Assembly: GCF_002982115.1 (NCBI RefSeq)
Contig: NZ_CP019980.1
Location: forward strand, 1,806,001-1,870,000
DNA from: Lysinibacillus sphaericus
Lineage (GTDB): Bacteria > Bacillota > Bacilli > Bacillales_A > Planococcaceae
Direction of reading: 5' to 3'
DNA length: 64,000 nucleotides
Positions within the stretch are counted from its first letter, which is position 1. Each line of letters begins with the position of its first letter. Positions 35,816 through 45,817 of the stretch are shown here, one piece after another. The notes under the pieces are model-generated. The model was not told the origin of the DNA and made no database searches. It saw only the letters and a program-made list of their open reading frames with translations. The position numbers were made by a program, and so were the translations under genes.

Positions 35816-36798
35816 TGGCAGTAATGTCTTATATTGATGCGATTACATTAGCGATGAAGGAAGAAATGGAACGAGATGAACGAGTTTTCATTTTAGGAGA
35901 GGACGTTGGTCGTAAAGGTGGCGTTTTCAAAGCAACTACGGGTCTTTATGAGCAGTTTGGGGAGTATCGTGTGTTAGATACACCGCTTGCGGAAAGTGCG
36001 ATTGCAGGAGTTGGTATTGGCGCGGCAATGTACGGCATGCGTCCAATTGCTGAAATGCAGTTTGCAGACTTTATAATGCCTGCTGTGAACCAAATTGTAT
36101 CGGAAGCTGCGAAAATCCGTTATCGCTCCAATAATGACTGGACTTGTCCTATAGTAGTCCGTGCTCCTTTTGGTGGTGGGATTCACGGAGCGCTTTATCA
36201 TTCACAATCGGTAGAAGCACTTTTTGCTGGAACACCCGGTTTGAAAATTGTTATTCCTTCCACTCCGTATGATGCGAAAGGCTTGTTAAAGGCAGCAATT
36301 CGTGATGAAGACCCGGTATTATTCTTTGAACATAAGCGTGCGTATCGCCTAATCAAAGGGGAAGTCCCATTAGACGATTATACATTACCAATCGGCAAGG
36401 CAGATGTGAAGCGAGAAGGGGAAGACGTTACGGTCATTACGTATGGTCTAGCCGTTCATTTCGCTTTACAGGCAGCCGAGCGTTTAGCGGCAGATGGCAT
36501 CTCTGTCCATATTTTAGATTTACGTACAGTGTATCCGTTAGATAAAGAAGCTATTATTGAAGCGGCAAGTAAAACAGGAAAAGTATTGCTTGTAACAGAA
36601 GATAACAAGGAAGGCAGTATTATAAGTGAGGTTGCGGCCATTATCGCAGAACATTGCTTATTTGACCTTGATGCGCCTATTCAACGTTTAGCTGGACCAG
36701 ATGTACCTGCAATGCCATATGCGCCTACAATGGAAAAGTTTTTCATGATAAATCCTGAAAAAGTAGAGCGGGCATTGAGAGATTTAGCTGCATTCTAA
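35815..36798 (+). CDS. bkdAB: Branched-chain 2-oxoacid dehydrogenase E1 beta subunit
   Basis: A 327-residue partner of BkdAA in the alpha2-beta2 E1. It begins MAVMSYIDAITLAMKEEMERDERVFILGEDVGRKGGVFKAT; VRAPFGGGIHGALYHSQSVEA is the conserved segment around residues 120-140, and the C-terminal transketolase domain carries VLLVTEDNKEG. Translation is coupled to bkdAA by TAATG. A 181-bp gap separates it from bkdB. Confidence 0.95.
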   Translation: MAVMSYIDAITLAMKEEMERDERVFILGEDVGRKGGVFKATTGLYEQFGEYRVLDTPLAESAIAGVGIGAAMYGMRPIAEMQFADFIMPAVNQIVSEAAKIRYRSNNDWTCPIVVRAPFGGGIHGALYHSQSVEALFAGTPGLKIVIPSTPYDAKGLLKAAIRDEDPVLFFEHKRAYRLIKGEVPLDDYTLPIGKADVKREGEDVTVITYGLAVHFALQAAERLAADGISVHILDLRTVYPLDKEAIIEAASKTGKVLLVTEDNKEGSIISEVAAIIAEHCLFDLDAPIQRLAGPDVPAMPYAPTMEKFFMINPEKVERALRDLAAF

Positions 36799-36979
36799 AA
36801 ATCTCCTCAGGAGATGCATATCTAATTAGTAGTCTCTTTTGAGTAGGCTTAAAGGCTTGCGAAAAAAAGTTGAAGCTTCTCATAATAGTTATCTCGAATT
36901 TTGCAATGGTATGCCGTACATGGACAATTCAAAATTCGGGTTGACTAGATGGGGGCGTAATTGATGGGAGGAAAAGATA

Positions 36980-38323
36980 ATGGCGATTCAAAGCATTACG
37001 ATGCCACAGCTCGGTGAAAGCGTAACAGAAGGTACAATCGAAAAATGGCTCGTACAACCAGGTGATACAGTAAAAAAATATGATCCATTAGCAGAAGTTG
37101 TGACGGATAAAGTAAATGCAGAAATCCCATCTTCTTTTGAAGGGGTCATTACAGAACTACTTGCAGAAGAAGGGCAAACGTTACCAGTTGGAGCAGTGGT
37201 TTGTTCCATTGAAATCGCAGGTGACGGTGAAGTGCCAGCGTCTCCACCAGTGAAAAAGTCAACAGTAAGTGCTGCAATATTAAATGCAGGGATTCAGAAA
37301 AAACAAGAGTCTCCGAAGGAAGTTACTGCACCTATTGCATCAGCAAATACAGTGAGACAGCAAAAAAACCGCTATTCGCCTGCTGTACTTAGACTGGCGC
37401 AAGAACATGATATTCCACTTGAGCAAGTTGTTGGTACAGGAGAGGGTGGCCGTATTACACGAAAAGATCTACAACAACTCATTGACGCAGGAAATATACC
37501 AACGCCAAAAGATGTAACACCTTCTGAGCCAGTTGCAGTTGCAACAACGGCTAGTAGCCAACCTGTTGCCGCTGTCGAAACACCAACAAAACCAATCGCA
37601 TCCTCGCCAGTGTTGCAAACAGGCGACATTGAAATTCCGGTAACGAATGTGCGCCGTGCCATTGCGAATAATATGGTACGTAGTGCTCAAGAAGTCCCAC
37701 ATGCTTGGATGATGATGGAAGTTGATGTAACGGATTTAGTGGCTTATCGGGATAGTATAAAGATGGACTTTAAGCAAAAGGAAGGTTTTAATATTACCTA
37801 CTTTGCGTTCTTTGTAAAGGCCGTTGCACAAGCTTTAAAAGAGTTCCCAATGATGAACTCTATGTGGGCGGGTGATAAAATTATCCAAAAACATGACATA
37901 AATATTTCCATTGCGGTAGCAACAGACGATGCACTTTTTGTCCCTGTTATAAAACACGCTGATGAAAAGTCCATTAAAGGGATTGCTAAAGAAATTCACG
38001 AGCTTGCCCAAAAAGTGCGCACAGGAAAACTGACGATGGACAATATGCAAGGTGGTACTTTTACAGTTAATAATACGGGTGCTTTCGGTTCTGTGCAGTC
38101 GATGGGTATTATTAATTATCCGCAAGCTGCCATCTTACAAGTGGAAAGTATTGTAAAAAAACCAGTTGTTTTACCTGGTGGAATGTTTGCAGCACGCGAT
38201 ATCGTAAATTTATGTTTATCTTTAGATCATCGTGTATTAGATGGATTAGTTTGTGGTAAATTCCTAAATAGAGTAAAAGAAATACTCGAAAATACAAATA
38301 AATCTTCGACGTCAGTCTACTGA
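36980..38323 (+). CDS. bkdB: Branched-chain 2-oxoacid dehydrogenase E2 (lipoyl acyltransferase)
   Basis: A 447-residue E2 core protein. One lipoyl domain (1-80, lipoylated Lys44 in VTDKVNAEI), an E1/E3-binding domain (about 131-168, RYSPAVLRLA...GRITRKDL), a Pro/Ala linker, and the catalytic domain with His417 in SLDHRVLDG. It transfers the acyl group to CoA, yielding isovaleryl-, isobutyryl- and 2-methylbutyryl-CoA, used both as branched fatty acid primers and as fuel. GGGAGG precedes ATG 36980, and a strong terminator follows. Confidence 0.95.
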   Translation: MAIQSITMPQLGESVTEGTIEKWLVQPGDTVKKYDPLAEVVTDKVNAEIPSSFEGVITELLAEEGQTLPVGAVVCSIEIAGDGEVPASPPVKKSTVSAAILNAGIQKKQESPKEVTAPIASANTVRQQKNRYSPAVLRLAQEHDIPLEQVVGTGEGGRITRKDLQQLIDAGNIPTPKDVTPSEPVAVATTASSQPVAAVETPTKPIASSPVLQTGDIEIPVTNVRRAIANNMVRSAQEVPHAWMMMEVDVTDLVAYRDSIKMDFKQKEGFNITYFAFFVKAVAQALKEFPMMNSMWAGDKIIQKHDINISIAVATDDALFVPVIKHADEKSIKGIAKEIHELAQKVRTGKLTMDNMQGGTFTVNNTGAFGSVQSMGIINYPQAAILQVESIVKKPVVLPGGMFAARDIVNLCLSLDHRVLDGLVCGKFLNRVKEILENTNKSSTSVY

Positions 38324-38330
38324 TGACTTG

Positions 38331-38370
38331 TCGGAAACCTGTTGTATAACGGTTTCCGATTTTTTTTTGC
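38331..38370 (+). terminator. Terminator of the bkd genes
   Basis: Perfect arms TCGGAAACC (38331-38339) and GGTTTCCGA (38351-38359) followed by T9. Confidence 0.9.
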
Positions 38371-38443
38371 TTTTCGAGTCGCAATTTGTCATGTAGAATA
38401 ACAAATAGAAACTACTAAGGGGGGAAGCTGATTAAGCGTCCGC

Positions 38444-40147
38444 ATGTCAAACAACATGAAAAATATTGAATTTGAAAAGCCGTCCTATTCAGAATGGCAA
38501 GATGCAGCAATCAAAGCTTTAAAAGGGAAACCATTCGAGTCTCTTTTAACGAAAACAAGTGAGGGTGTTACTTTAGAACCACTTTATACACAAGAAAGTT
38601 TAGTAGCAAAACTTGGAGATGAACTAGATAAACAAGTTGCCACAATCCGTTCCCTGCAAAATAGTCAAGTATTTCGTGTGGCACAGCAAGTTTATGCAGA
38701 AACAAGTGAAGCATTTTTCGCTCAACTTGATGATAGTTTAGCTCGTGGTAATGAGATTGTGACAATTGATAGCCGTGTAAACTTTGAATGGTCTGAAGAA
38801 ATATTGGCACAACTAGCTCCTTATTTCTCTGAATATTCGTTTAAAATAACGGTAAAAGACGAGAATGATCCATTGTTAGCAGTATTTGACAACATCACAA
38901 ATGAACAGCGTGAAACTGTGAATGGGTATATTGTAGCTAAAAACCCTATCAAGCTTGAAGGATTGCCAAATGTACGAACAATTAGTGCAAACACAGTAAC
39001 TTACCATAATGAAGGCGCTAATGCCGTACAAGAATTAGCGTATGCACTTGCTATTGCAGCAAAATATGCAGAGCAAGAAGAAAACTTTGAAGCTTTTGCA
39101 CAAAAATTTTATGTTTCATTTGCGATTGATACACAATTCTTCACAGAAATTGCGAAGTTACGTGCATTTAAAGTACTTTGGAAAGCGTTCTCATCCGCTT
39201 ATGGTGTGGAAGAGAATGTGAAAATTCCAACGCTTGCGGAAACTTCTCTACGAAGCTTCTCGAAATTGGATGTTTACGTAAATTTACTACGTGCAGCAAA
39301 TGAAGCGCTTTCTGGATTAATTGGCGGTGCGGATGTATTTACAGTTCACCCACATGATGCATTAACGAAGCCTACAGAACAATCCGTTCGTATTGCTCGA
39401 AATGTATCTTTAGTGTTAAAAGAAGAAACAAATGTTTTAAAAATAACAGATCCTGCCGGTGGTTCATACTTCATTGAATCATTAACAGCGGACTTCGTAA
39501 AAGAAGCTTGGGCATTATTCTTAGAAATTGAAGCTGCTGGTGGAATGGACGCGTATGCGGCATCCGGTAAATTGGCAGAAGCATTAGAAGTATCTTACCA
39601 AGCGCGCATTAAAGCGGCACAAACACGCAAACAATCGGTTATCGGTACGAATATTTATGCAAATCCAGCAGATGTACTTGAAAGTGAAACGAACCCATTA
39701 TTTGCAGATGTGAAGCGTATTTCGATTCCGTTTGAGCAACTGCGAGCACAAATGACTGCTGCCAATGTGAAAACAGGAATTCTAGCATTAGGTTCACTAA
39801 AAAGTTCAAAACCTCGTGCAGACTTTGTATCTGGTTTCTTAAACACTGTTGGTCTAGTACCAGAAAAAAGCGAACCAGTAGCAACAGTTGAGGAAGCGCT
39901 CTCTTGGCTAAATACAACAGAAGCAAAATATGTTGTTATTGCAGGCAATGACGATACTACAAAAGAATTAGTACCAGCGATTTTAGCTAAAAAACCAGCA
40001 AACGTCATTGTAGACGTTGCAGGTAAATTTAAAGACGAAGAAGAAGCTTGGTTAGCAAATGGCTTAAACGGCTTTATTTTCGCAGGACAGAACATCATTG
40101 AAAAATTAAATTCAGTGTTCGCTAGCATGAAGGAGGTCCAACGATGA
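38444..40147 (+). CDS. mutA: Methylmalonyl-CoA mutase small subunit
   Basis: A 567-residue non-catalytic subunit of the heterodimeric adenosylcobalamin mutase. The shortened TIM-barrel part carries [22 protein letters not shown] and [10 protein letters not shown]; the C-terminal flavodoxin-like domain lacks the DxHxxG cobalamin motif, as expected for MutA. ATG 38444 follows an in-frame stop at 38429; AAGGGGGG lies about 16 nt upstream, longer than usual, so an ATG 12 nt further in is possible. The stop overlaps mutB by 4 nt. Confidence 0.93.
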   Translation: MSNNMKNIEFEKPSYSEWQDAAIKALKGKPFESLLTKTSEGVTLEPLYTQESLVAKLGDELDKQVATIRSLQNSQVFRVAQQVYAETSEAFFAQLDDSLARGNEIVTIDSRVNFEWSEEILAQLAPYFSEYSFKITVKDENDPLLAVFDNITNEQRETVNGYIVAKNPIKLEGLPNVRTISANTVTYHNEGANAVQELAYALAIAAKYAEQEENFEAFAQKFYVSFAIDTQFFTEIAKLRAFKVLWKAFSSAYGVEENVKIPTLAETSLRSFSKLDVYVNLLRAANEALSGLIGGADVFTVHPHDALTKPTEQSVRIARNVSLVLKEETNVLKITDPAGGSYFIESLTADFVKEAWALFLEIEAAGGMDAYAASGKLAEALEVSYQARIKAAQTRKQSVIGTNIYANPADVLESETNPLFADVKRISIPFEQLRAQMTAANVKTGILALGSLKSSKPRADFVSGFLNTVGLVPEKSEPVATVEEALSWLNTTEAKYVVIAGNDDTTKELVPAILAKKPANVIVDVAGKFKDEEEAWLANGLNGFIFAGQNIIEKLNSVFASMKEVQR

Positions 40148-42297
40148 GCAAGCCTAATTTTAGTGCAATTGAAATCGAAAAAGTATTATCAACTGAAGCT
40201 CCTGCGGCGTCAGATGAAAAATTCATGACAAATGAAGGTATTGAAATTAAAGATATTTATACAAAAGATGACATTAAAGATGTGAAACATTTACATGATG
40301 TAGCTGGTATAGCACCGAATACACGTGGACCATACCCTACTATGTATGTTGCACGTCCTTGGACAGTTCGTCAGTATGCAGGTTTCTCTACTGCTGAAGA
40401 ATCAAATGCCTTTTATAAACGTAACCTTGCAATGGGTCAAAAAGGGCTTTCAGTTGCCTTTGACTTAGCAACGCACCGTGGTTATGATTCAGACCACCCA
40501 CGCGTTACAGGTGATGTTGGTAAAGCTGGGGTTGCTATTGACTCTGTCGAAGATATGAAAATTTTATTTGATCAAATTCCGTTAGACCAAATGTCTGTAT
40601 CTATGACGATGAATGGTGCAGTACTGCCAGTACTTGCCTTCTACATCGTTGCTGCTGAAGAGCAAGGGGTAACACCTGACCAGCTAGCTGGAACAATTCA
40701 AAATGATATTTTAAAAGAATACATGGTCCGTAACACATATATTTATCCACCTGCAATGTCGATGAAAATTATTGCGGACATCTTTGAATATACTGCGAAA
40801 TTCATGCCGAAATTTAACTCTATTTCTATTTCGGGCTACCATATTCAAGAAGCAGGTGCTACAAATGATATTGAACTTGCCTACACGCTAGCCGACGGAC
40901 TTGAATATGTTCGTACAGGGTTAAAAGCGGGTATTGATATCGATGCCTTTGCACCACGTTTATCATTCTTCTGGGCGATTGGTATGAACTATTACATGGA
41001 AGTGGCAAAAATGCGTGCTGCACGCCGTATTTGGGCGCAAATGATGTCTACGTTCAATCCAAAAAATCCAAAGACATTAGCATTACGTACACACTCACAA
41101 ACTTCTGGATGGTCTTTAACAGAGCAAGATCCATTCAATAACGTGACGCGTACATTAATCGAAGCCAATGCTTCTTCAATGGGGCATACGCAATCTCTTC
41201 ATACGAACGCACTTGACGAAGCAATTGCTTTACCAACAGATTTCTCTGCACGTATTGCACGTAATACGCAGTTATTCTTACAAGAAGAAACAGCCATGAC
41301 AAAAGTGATTGATCCATGGGGTGGTTCATATTATGTTGAAAAACTAACAGATGAAATCACTGAATCTGCTTGGGCGTTAATCGAAGAAATTGAAGAACTT
41401 GGTGGTATGGCAAAAGCGATTGAAACAGGTCTTCCAAAGATGAAGGTTGAGGAAGCTGCGGCGAAACGTCAGGCGAAAATTGACTCGAAATCAGAAACAA
41501 TCGTTGGTGTGAACAAATATCGTCTGGACAAAGAAGAGCCAATCGACATTCTTGATATCGACAATACACTAGTACGTCAAAAGCAAATTGAGCGTTTAGA
41601 TGCTATGAAAGCAGCTCGTGATGAGGCAGAAGTACAAAAACATCTTGCACGCTTAACGAAAGCAGCACAAGATGGTGAGGAAAACCTACTTGCAGTAGCG
41701 GTAGATGCAGCGCGTGCTCGTGCATCACTGGGAGAAATTTCTGATGCAATCGAAGTTGTATCTGGTCGTCATAAAGCCATCATCCGTTCCATTTCAGGCG
41801 TCTATTCTGCTAACTTCTCTGACGAAGAACAAATTACTGAAGTGAAAAATATGACAGATGAGTTCCTTGAAAATGAAGGTCGTCGCCCACGTATTTTAGT
41901 TGCGAAAATGGGACAAGACGGACATGACCGAGGTGCAAAAGTTATTGCAACTGGCTATGCTGACTTAGGGTTTGACGTAGATATTTCACCACTATTCATG
42001 ACACCTGAAGAAACTGCGCAAATGGCTGTTGAAAATGACGTACATTGTATCGGCGTATCATCATTAGCAGCAGGTCACAAAACTTTAGTACCTGCATTGG
42101 TTTCTGAACTGAAAAAACTTGGGCGTGAAGATATTATCATTATCGTTGGCGGCGTTATTCCAGCACAAGATTATGAATTCCTTTATGAAGCAGGTGCTGT
42201 GGCGATCTTTGGTCCTGGTACAGTGATACCTGTATCTGCCATTAAAATTATTGAGGAAATCTATAAACGTTTAGGTTACGAGGAAGTGTCTAAATAA
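40144..42297 (+). CDS. mutB: Methylmalonyl-CoA mutase large (catalytic) subunit
   Basis: A 717-residue enzyme that converts (R)-methylmalonyl-CoA to succinyl-CoA with adenosylcobalamin. The N-terminal barrel has [27 protein letters not shown] and [16 protein letters not shown]; the C-terminal B12 domain carries His594 in [11 protein letters not shown], the lower axial cobalt ligand, and GGVIPAQDY. It overlaps mutA (ATGA) and meaB (1 nt), a tightly coupled unit. Confidence 0.96.
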   Translation: MSKPNFSAIEIEKVLSTEAPAASDEKFMTNEGIEIKDIYTKDDIKDVKHLHDVAGIAPNTRGPYPTMYVARPWTVRQYAGFSTAEESNAFYKRNLAMGQKGLSVAFDLATHRGYDSDHPRVTGDVGKAGVAIDSVEDMKILFDQIPLDQMSVSMTMNGAVLPVLAFYIVAAEEQGVTPDQLAGTIQNDILKEYMVRNTYIYPPAMSMKIIADIFEYTAKFMPKFNSISISGYHIQEAGATNDIELAYTLADGLEYVRTGLKAGIDIDAFAPRLSFFWAIGMNYYMEVAKMRAARRIWAQMMSTFNPKNPKTLALRTHSQTSGWSLTEQDPFNNVTRTLIEANASSMGHTQSLHTNALDEAIALPTDFSARIARNTQLFLQEETAMTKVIDPWGGSYYVEKLTDEITESAWALIEEIEELGGMAKAIETGLPKMKVEEAAAKRQAKIDSKSETIVGVNKYRLDKEEPIDILDIDNTLVRQKQIERLDAMKAARDEAEVQKHLARLTKAAQDGEENLLAVAVDAARARASLGEISDAIEVVSGRHKAIIRSISGVYSANFSDEEQITEVKNMTDEFLENEGRRPRILVAKMGQDGHDRGAKVIATGYADLGFDVDISPLFMTPEETAQMAVENDVHCIGVSSLAAGHKTLVPALVSELKKLGREDIIIIVGGVIPAQDYEFLYEAGAVAIFGPGTVIPVSAIKIIEEIYKRLGYEEVSK

Positions 42298-43394
42298 TGG
42301 ACAAAAACAAAGGGATGCAGGAAAGTGCTCTATTTGTCATGGGTGGCGTGGAAGCATCTCACGACGGTATGCAGTATGGTGTACCGAAAAAATTCCGAAA
42401 GAAAAAGGCGGACAACCTTAATATACTGGAGCTTGCACGAGATGTACGTGCAGGCTCACGTGTACAGTTGTCAAAAGCCATTACGCTCATTGAAAGTTCT
42501 AATAGTGCCCATAAAGCACAGGCTCAGGAGTTATTACAGGAACTTTTACCGCATACAGGCAACAGTGTTCGTATAGGGATTACGGGAGTACCAGGGGCTG
42601 GTAAAAGCTCTTTCATTGAAGCTTTCGGAACGATGTTATGTGAGATGGGTAAAAAAGTAGCGGTCCTTGCAATAGACCCGAGTTCTTCATTATCAGGGGG
42701 CAGTATTTTAGGCGATAAAACGCGCATGGAAGAGCTGGTGAAAAAGCCGAATGCATTCGTTCGTCCATCACCGTCTGCTGGTACCCTGGGGGGTGTCCAT
42801 AAGAAGACGCGCGAAACGATGCTTGTATGTGAAGCAGCGGGCTACGATGTCATTTTAATTGAGACAGTTGGTGTTGGACAGAGTGAAACATACGTCCGCG
42901 GTATGGTCGATTTCTTCCTATTGCTCGTGTTAACAGGTGCAGGAGATGAGCTTCAAGGTATGAAAAAGGGCATCATGGAATTGGCGGATGCAATTGTTGT
43001 GCATAAAGCGGATGGTGACAATGTTCGACTAGCGAAAAAAACTGTTTCCGAATACAAGCAAATATTGCATTTCCTTCAACCTGCAACACCAGGTTGGATG
43101 TCTACTGCCATGCCAGTTAGTTCGTGGGAGAAAAAGGGACTCGATAAAGTATGGGATACAATCGGTGAATTTAGGCAAACGGTAGAAGCAAATAACTATT
43201 GGTCTATCCGACGTCAAAATCAAACGAGAGATTGGTTCCAATCTATGATTACGGATCATTTAATTGATGCATTTTACGGAGACCCAAATCGCAAGGAACA
43301 AGTGCAGTTACTAGAGCGCCAAATCCTCAATGGGCAATTAACAGTAACGCAAGGTGTAGATCGTTTATTTAGCGATGAGCAATCACAGAAATAA
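42297..43394 (+). CDS. meaB: Methylmalonyl-CoA mutase-associated GTPase MeaB
   Basis: A 365-residue G3E-family P-loop GTPase that protects and reloads the mutase with cobalamin. Walker A GVPGAGKSS at 97-105, the switch ETVGVGQSE, a LAIDPSSSLSGGSILGDKTRM segment and VHKADGDN as the base-specificity motif. About 40 residues at the N-terminus, rich in Gly and Lys (MGGVEASHDGMQYGVPKKF), precede the usual helical region. It was earlier called ArgK. It overlaps mutB by 1 nt. Confidence 0.93.
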   Translation: MDKNKGMQESALFVMGGVEASHDGMQYGVPKKFRKKKADNLNILELARDVRAGSRVQLSKAITLIESSNSAHKAQAQELLQELLPHTGNSVRIGITGVPGAGKSSFIEAFGTMLCEMGKKVAVLAIDPSSSLSGGSILGDKTRMEELVKKPNAFVRPSPSAGTLGGVHKKTRETMLVCEAAGYDVILIETVGVGQSETYVRGMVDFFLLLVLTGAGDELQGMKKGIMELADAIVVHKADGDNVRLAKKTVSEYKQILHFLQPATPGWMSTAMPVSSWEKKGLDKVWDTIGEFRQTVEANNYWSIRRQNQTRDWFQSMITDHLIDAFYGDPNRKEQVQLLERQILNGQLTVTQGVDRLFSDEQSQK

Positions 43395-43529
43395 TGTACG
43401 CTTTTATATGAGCATGTAGGTGCACAAAAGCATCACTTACTGCTATGATAGGAGATGTATGAGCGCTTTCAACCTAAAGTTATGCAAAGCAAATGAAGAC
43501 AGCGCGAAATTGAAAGGAGCTATCGCTTT

Positions 43530-43970
43530 ATGAATATGGATTACGATTTATTTATGCAAGAAATTTTAAAAACAGCACGTGCAGAAATTGAGGCTGCAGG
43601 ATACGAGCAATTACGCACGCCTGAAGCTGTTGAAGAGGCGTTTGCTCGTCCAGGTACAACATTAGTTATGGTCAATTCAGTATGTGGCTGTGCAGGGGGC
43701 ATTGCTCGTCCAGCAGCAGCGCAATGTGTGCATTACGATAAAAGACCAGATCATTTAGTTACTGTCTTTGCAGGTCAAGATAAAGAAGCGACAGCAGCTG
43801 CTCGTTATCACTTCGGTGAAGACCACTTACCATCTTCTCCATCATTTGTTCTTTTAAAAGATGGACAAGTCGTAGCAGAAGTGGGTCGCTATGAAATCGA
43901 AGGCCATGATCCAATGTCAGTAGTGACAAACTTACAAGCAAATTTTGAAGAATATTGTGAAGAGCTATAA
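43530..43970 (+). CDS. brxB: Bacilliredoxin BrxB (YqiW/YphP family)
   Basis: A 146-residue thioredoxin-fold protein that removes bacillithiol from protein thiols. The active-site pair is Cys52 and Cys54 in [15 protein letters not shown], the unusual CGC form of this family; [19 protein letters not shown] and EGHDPM are also conserved. Length matches the family. AAAGGAG precedes ATG 43530. In B. subtilis yqiW likewise precedes yqjA. Confidence 0.94.
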   Translation: MNMDYDLFMQEILKTARAEIEAAGYEQLRTPEAVEEAFARPGTTLVMVNSVCGCAGGIARPAAAQCVHYDKRPDHLVTVFAGQDKEATAAARYHFGEDHLPSSPSFVLLKDGQVVAEVGRYEIEGHDPMSVVTNLQANFEEYCEEL

Positions 43971-44020
43971 AGTTTATTAACACCTACATGGTGCGCTCAA
44001 CATAAGTTTAGCTTTTATTG

Positions 44021-44060
44021 ATTTGACTAAAGTGACTAGTACACTTTAGTCAAATCCTTT
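44021..44060 (+). terminator. Terminator after brxB
   Basis: Perfect 14-bp arms ATTTGACTAAAGTG (44021-44034) and CACTTTAGTCAAAT (44042-44055), followed by CCTTTT. Confidence 0.75.
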
Positions 44061-44179
44061 TGGAATTTTTGTAATATTGGCTAAATATATGTGCAACACA
44101 ATAAAAGTTTAAATAGATAAGATGAGCTTCTAATGAATAACTATTCGTTATGAATGCTGCAGGATGGGAGGCAGTCGAC

Positions 44180-45157
44180 TTGAAGAAATTTTCAATCGGC
44201 TATCGTACATTAAAAACAGCAGTCGGAGCAGCAATCGCCATTGCGATTGCGCAGTATTTTGAATTGGCTTCATATGCTTCAGCCGGTATTCTAACGATTC
44301 TATGTGTGCAGCCAACAAAGAAAAAATCCCTTCATGCTGCTTATACTCGCTTTGTCGCAAGCATTATTGGAATGCTGTATGCATTTTTGAGCTTTGAGCT
44401 ATTTTCTTATCACCCGTTAACATTAGCAGGAATGCTTGTATTGTTTATACCGACGATTGTTTCGTTAAAGGTAGCAGATGGCTTTGTATCAAGTGCGGTG
44501 ATTATTATGCATATTTACGCAGCTAAGGGCTTTTCGTATGATTTGGTAACGAATGAGTTAGCCTTAATGGCAATTGGTTATGGTACGGGAATCGCCATTA
44601 ATATGTATATGCCAGACATTCAAAAGGAATTAAATTACTATAGAGTTAAAATAGAGGAACTGTACAGTAAGATTTTTTTAGAAATTGCCAGCTATTTAAG
44701 ACAGGGTGATACGTTATGGGATGGACAAGAACTGATTCAAGCAGTCAAAACGTTGAATGATGCAAAATCATTAGCCTTTAAAGATGTAGAAAATCATTTT
44801 ACTCGTAGACAAAATGACTATTATGTCTATTTCGATATGCGTGAGCAACAGCTTGAAATTATTGAACGTGTTCTCCCGAAAATAACGGCATTACCTGTTA
44901 TAGTACAAGAGGCGGAAATTGTGGCAGACTTTGTCCAAGACCTTGGGGAGCATGTCCATTCTGGAAATACGGCAGGTCGTTATAGGGAAAAATTAGAGTT
45001 AGCGAAAAGAGATTTTGCGAAACTACCTTTACCAACAAACCATCAAGAGTTTATTGCGCAAGCAGCGCTTTATCAATTCATTGAAGAAATGGATCGGTAT
45101 TTAGAAATAAAGCAATCATTTAAGGGTTTAAAGGTAGAAAGAAAGCGCCCACAGTAG
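44180..45157 (+). CDS. yqjA: YqjA-type aromatic acid exporter family membrane protein
   Basis: A 325-residue protein. The N-terminal half has about five membrane segments (SIGYRTLKTAVGAAIAIAIAQYF, then ASAGILTILCVQPTKKKSLHAA) and the C-terminal half is a soluble helical domain with REQQLEIIERVLP and a HSGNTAGRYREKLELAKRDFAKLPLP segment, the layout of the ArAE/DUF939 family. TTG 44180 with GGGAGG 9 nt upstream gives a start like B. subtilis YqjA; an ATG 30 nt upstream has no good site. The transported compound is unknown. Confidence 0.85.
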   Translation: MKKFSIGYRTLKTAVGAAIAIAIAQYFELASYASAGILTILCVQPTKKKSLHAAYTRFVASIIGMLYAFLSFELFSYHPLTLAGMLVLFIPTIVSLKVADGFVSSAVIIMHIYAAKGFSYDLVTNELALMAIGYGTGIAINMYMPDIQKELNYYRVKIEELYSKIFLEIASYLRQGDTLWDGQELIQAVKTLNDAKSLAFKDVENHFTRRQNDYYVYFDMREQQLEIIERVLPKITALPVIVQEAEIVADFVQDLGEHVHSGNTAGRYREKLELAKRDFAKLPLPTNHQEFIAQAALYQFIEEMDRYLEIKQSFKGLKVERKRPQ

Positions 45158-45177
45158 CGTGGACGCTTTGCATTTTC

Positions 45178-45273
45178 TTAAACTAGCATTGATAAACCGA
45201 ATGCAAGAGATGAGATGACCATGATGGCAATCATGGCATAAACAACGACTTTTTGAAATTTTTTATTACTCAT
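45178..45273 (-). CDS. prli42: Stressosome-associated protein Prli42
   Basis: A 31-residue membrane miniprotein on the minus strand, too short for many gene finders. Its sequence is MSNKKFQKVVVYAMIAIM followed by VISSLAFGLSMLV: a basic N-terminal tail and one membrane segment. This is the Prli42 pattern (MSNKK.xKVVVYxM), a protein that anchors the stressosome to the membrane in Listeria. AAGGAG lies 11 nt before ATG 45273. It lies between yqjA and the epimerase gene in opposite orientation. Confidence 0.8.
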   Translation of the reverse strand: MSNKKFQKVVVYAMIAIMVISSLAFGLSMLV

Positions 45274-45398
45274 ATGCTCGTTCGCTCCTTCTTTTCTTAT
45301 AAATAGTTTAGCAAATCTGAAAAATTTCTCAAGTAGTAGAGTTTTGACAAAAAAATCTGTAAAATAGGTTATGTACCATAACAGAAGGAGATGTCACC

Positions 45399-45812
45399 AT
45401 GGAGAGAGTAGACCATATTGGGATTGCAGTGCGCGATCTAGATGAACGCATTACATATTATACAGAAACTTTAGGTTTAAAGTTGCTGAAAGTGGAAGAG
45501 GTTGAATCTCAACAGGTTCGTGTTGCTTTTATTGACGCTGGCAATGTGAAAATTGAGTTACTTGAACCGATGAGCGACAAAAGCGCTATTCACGGATTCA
45601 TCGAAAAACGTGGCGAAGGCATTCACCATGTTGCATTCGGTGTAACAGGAATTCGTGAACGCATGGCAGAACTTCGTGAAAAAGGCGTGCGTCTTTTGTC
45701 GGAAGAGCCAGGACCAGGTGCAGGTGGCGCAGAGGTTGCTTTCATGCATCCTAAATCATCTTTCGGTGTGTTATATGAATTATGCGATAAAAGTGGAAAA
45801 GGGGAAAAGTGA
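45399..45812 (+). CDS. mce: Methylmalonyl-CoA epimerase
   Basis: A 137-residue VOC-fold enzyme that converts (S)- to (R)-methylmalonyl-CoA, the form used by MutAB. It has two beta-alpha-beta-beta-beta halves: MERVDHIGIAVRDLDERITYY with metal ligand His6, and GEGIHHVAFGV with His76 or His77, plus Glu in the closing GVLYELCD. GAAGGAGA precedes ATG 45399. It is followed with overlap by the carboxylase subunit. Called YqjC in B. subtilis. Confidence 0.94.
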   Translation: MERVDHIGIAVRDLDERITYYTETLGLKLLKVEEVESQQVRVAFIDAGNVKIELLEPMSDKSAIHGFIEKRGEGIHHVAFGVTGIRERMAELREKGVRLLSEEPGPGAGGAEVAFMHPKSSFGVLYELCDKSGKGEK

Positions 45813-45817
45813 TTAGT

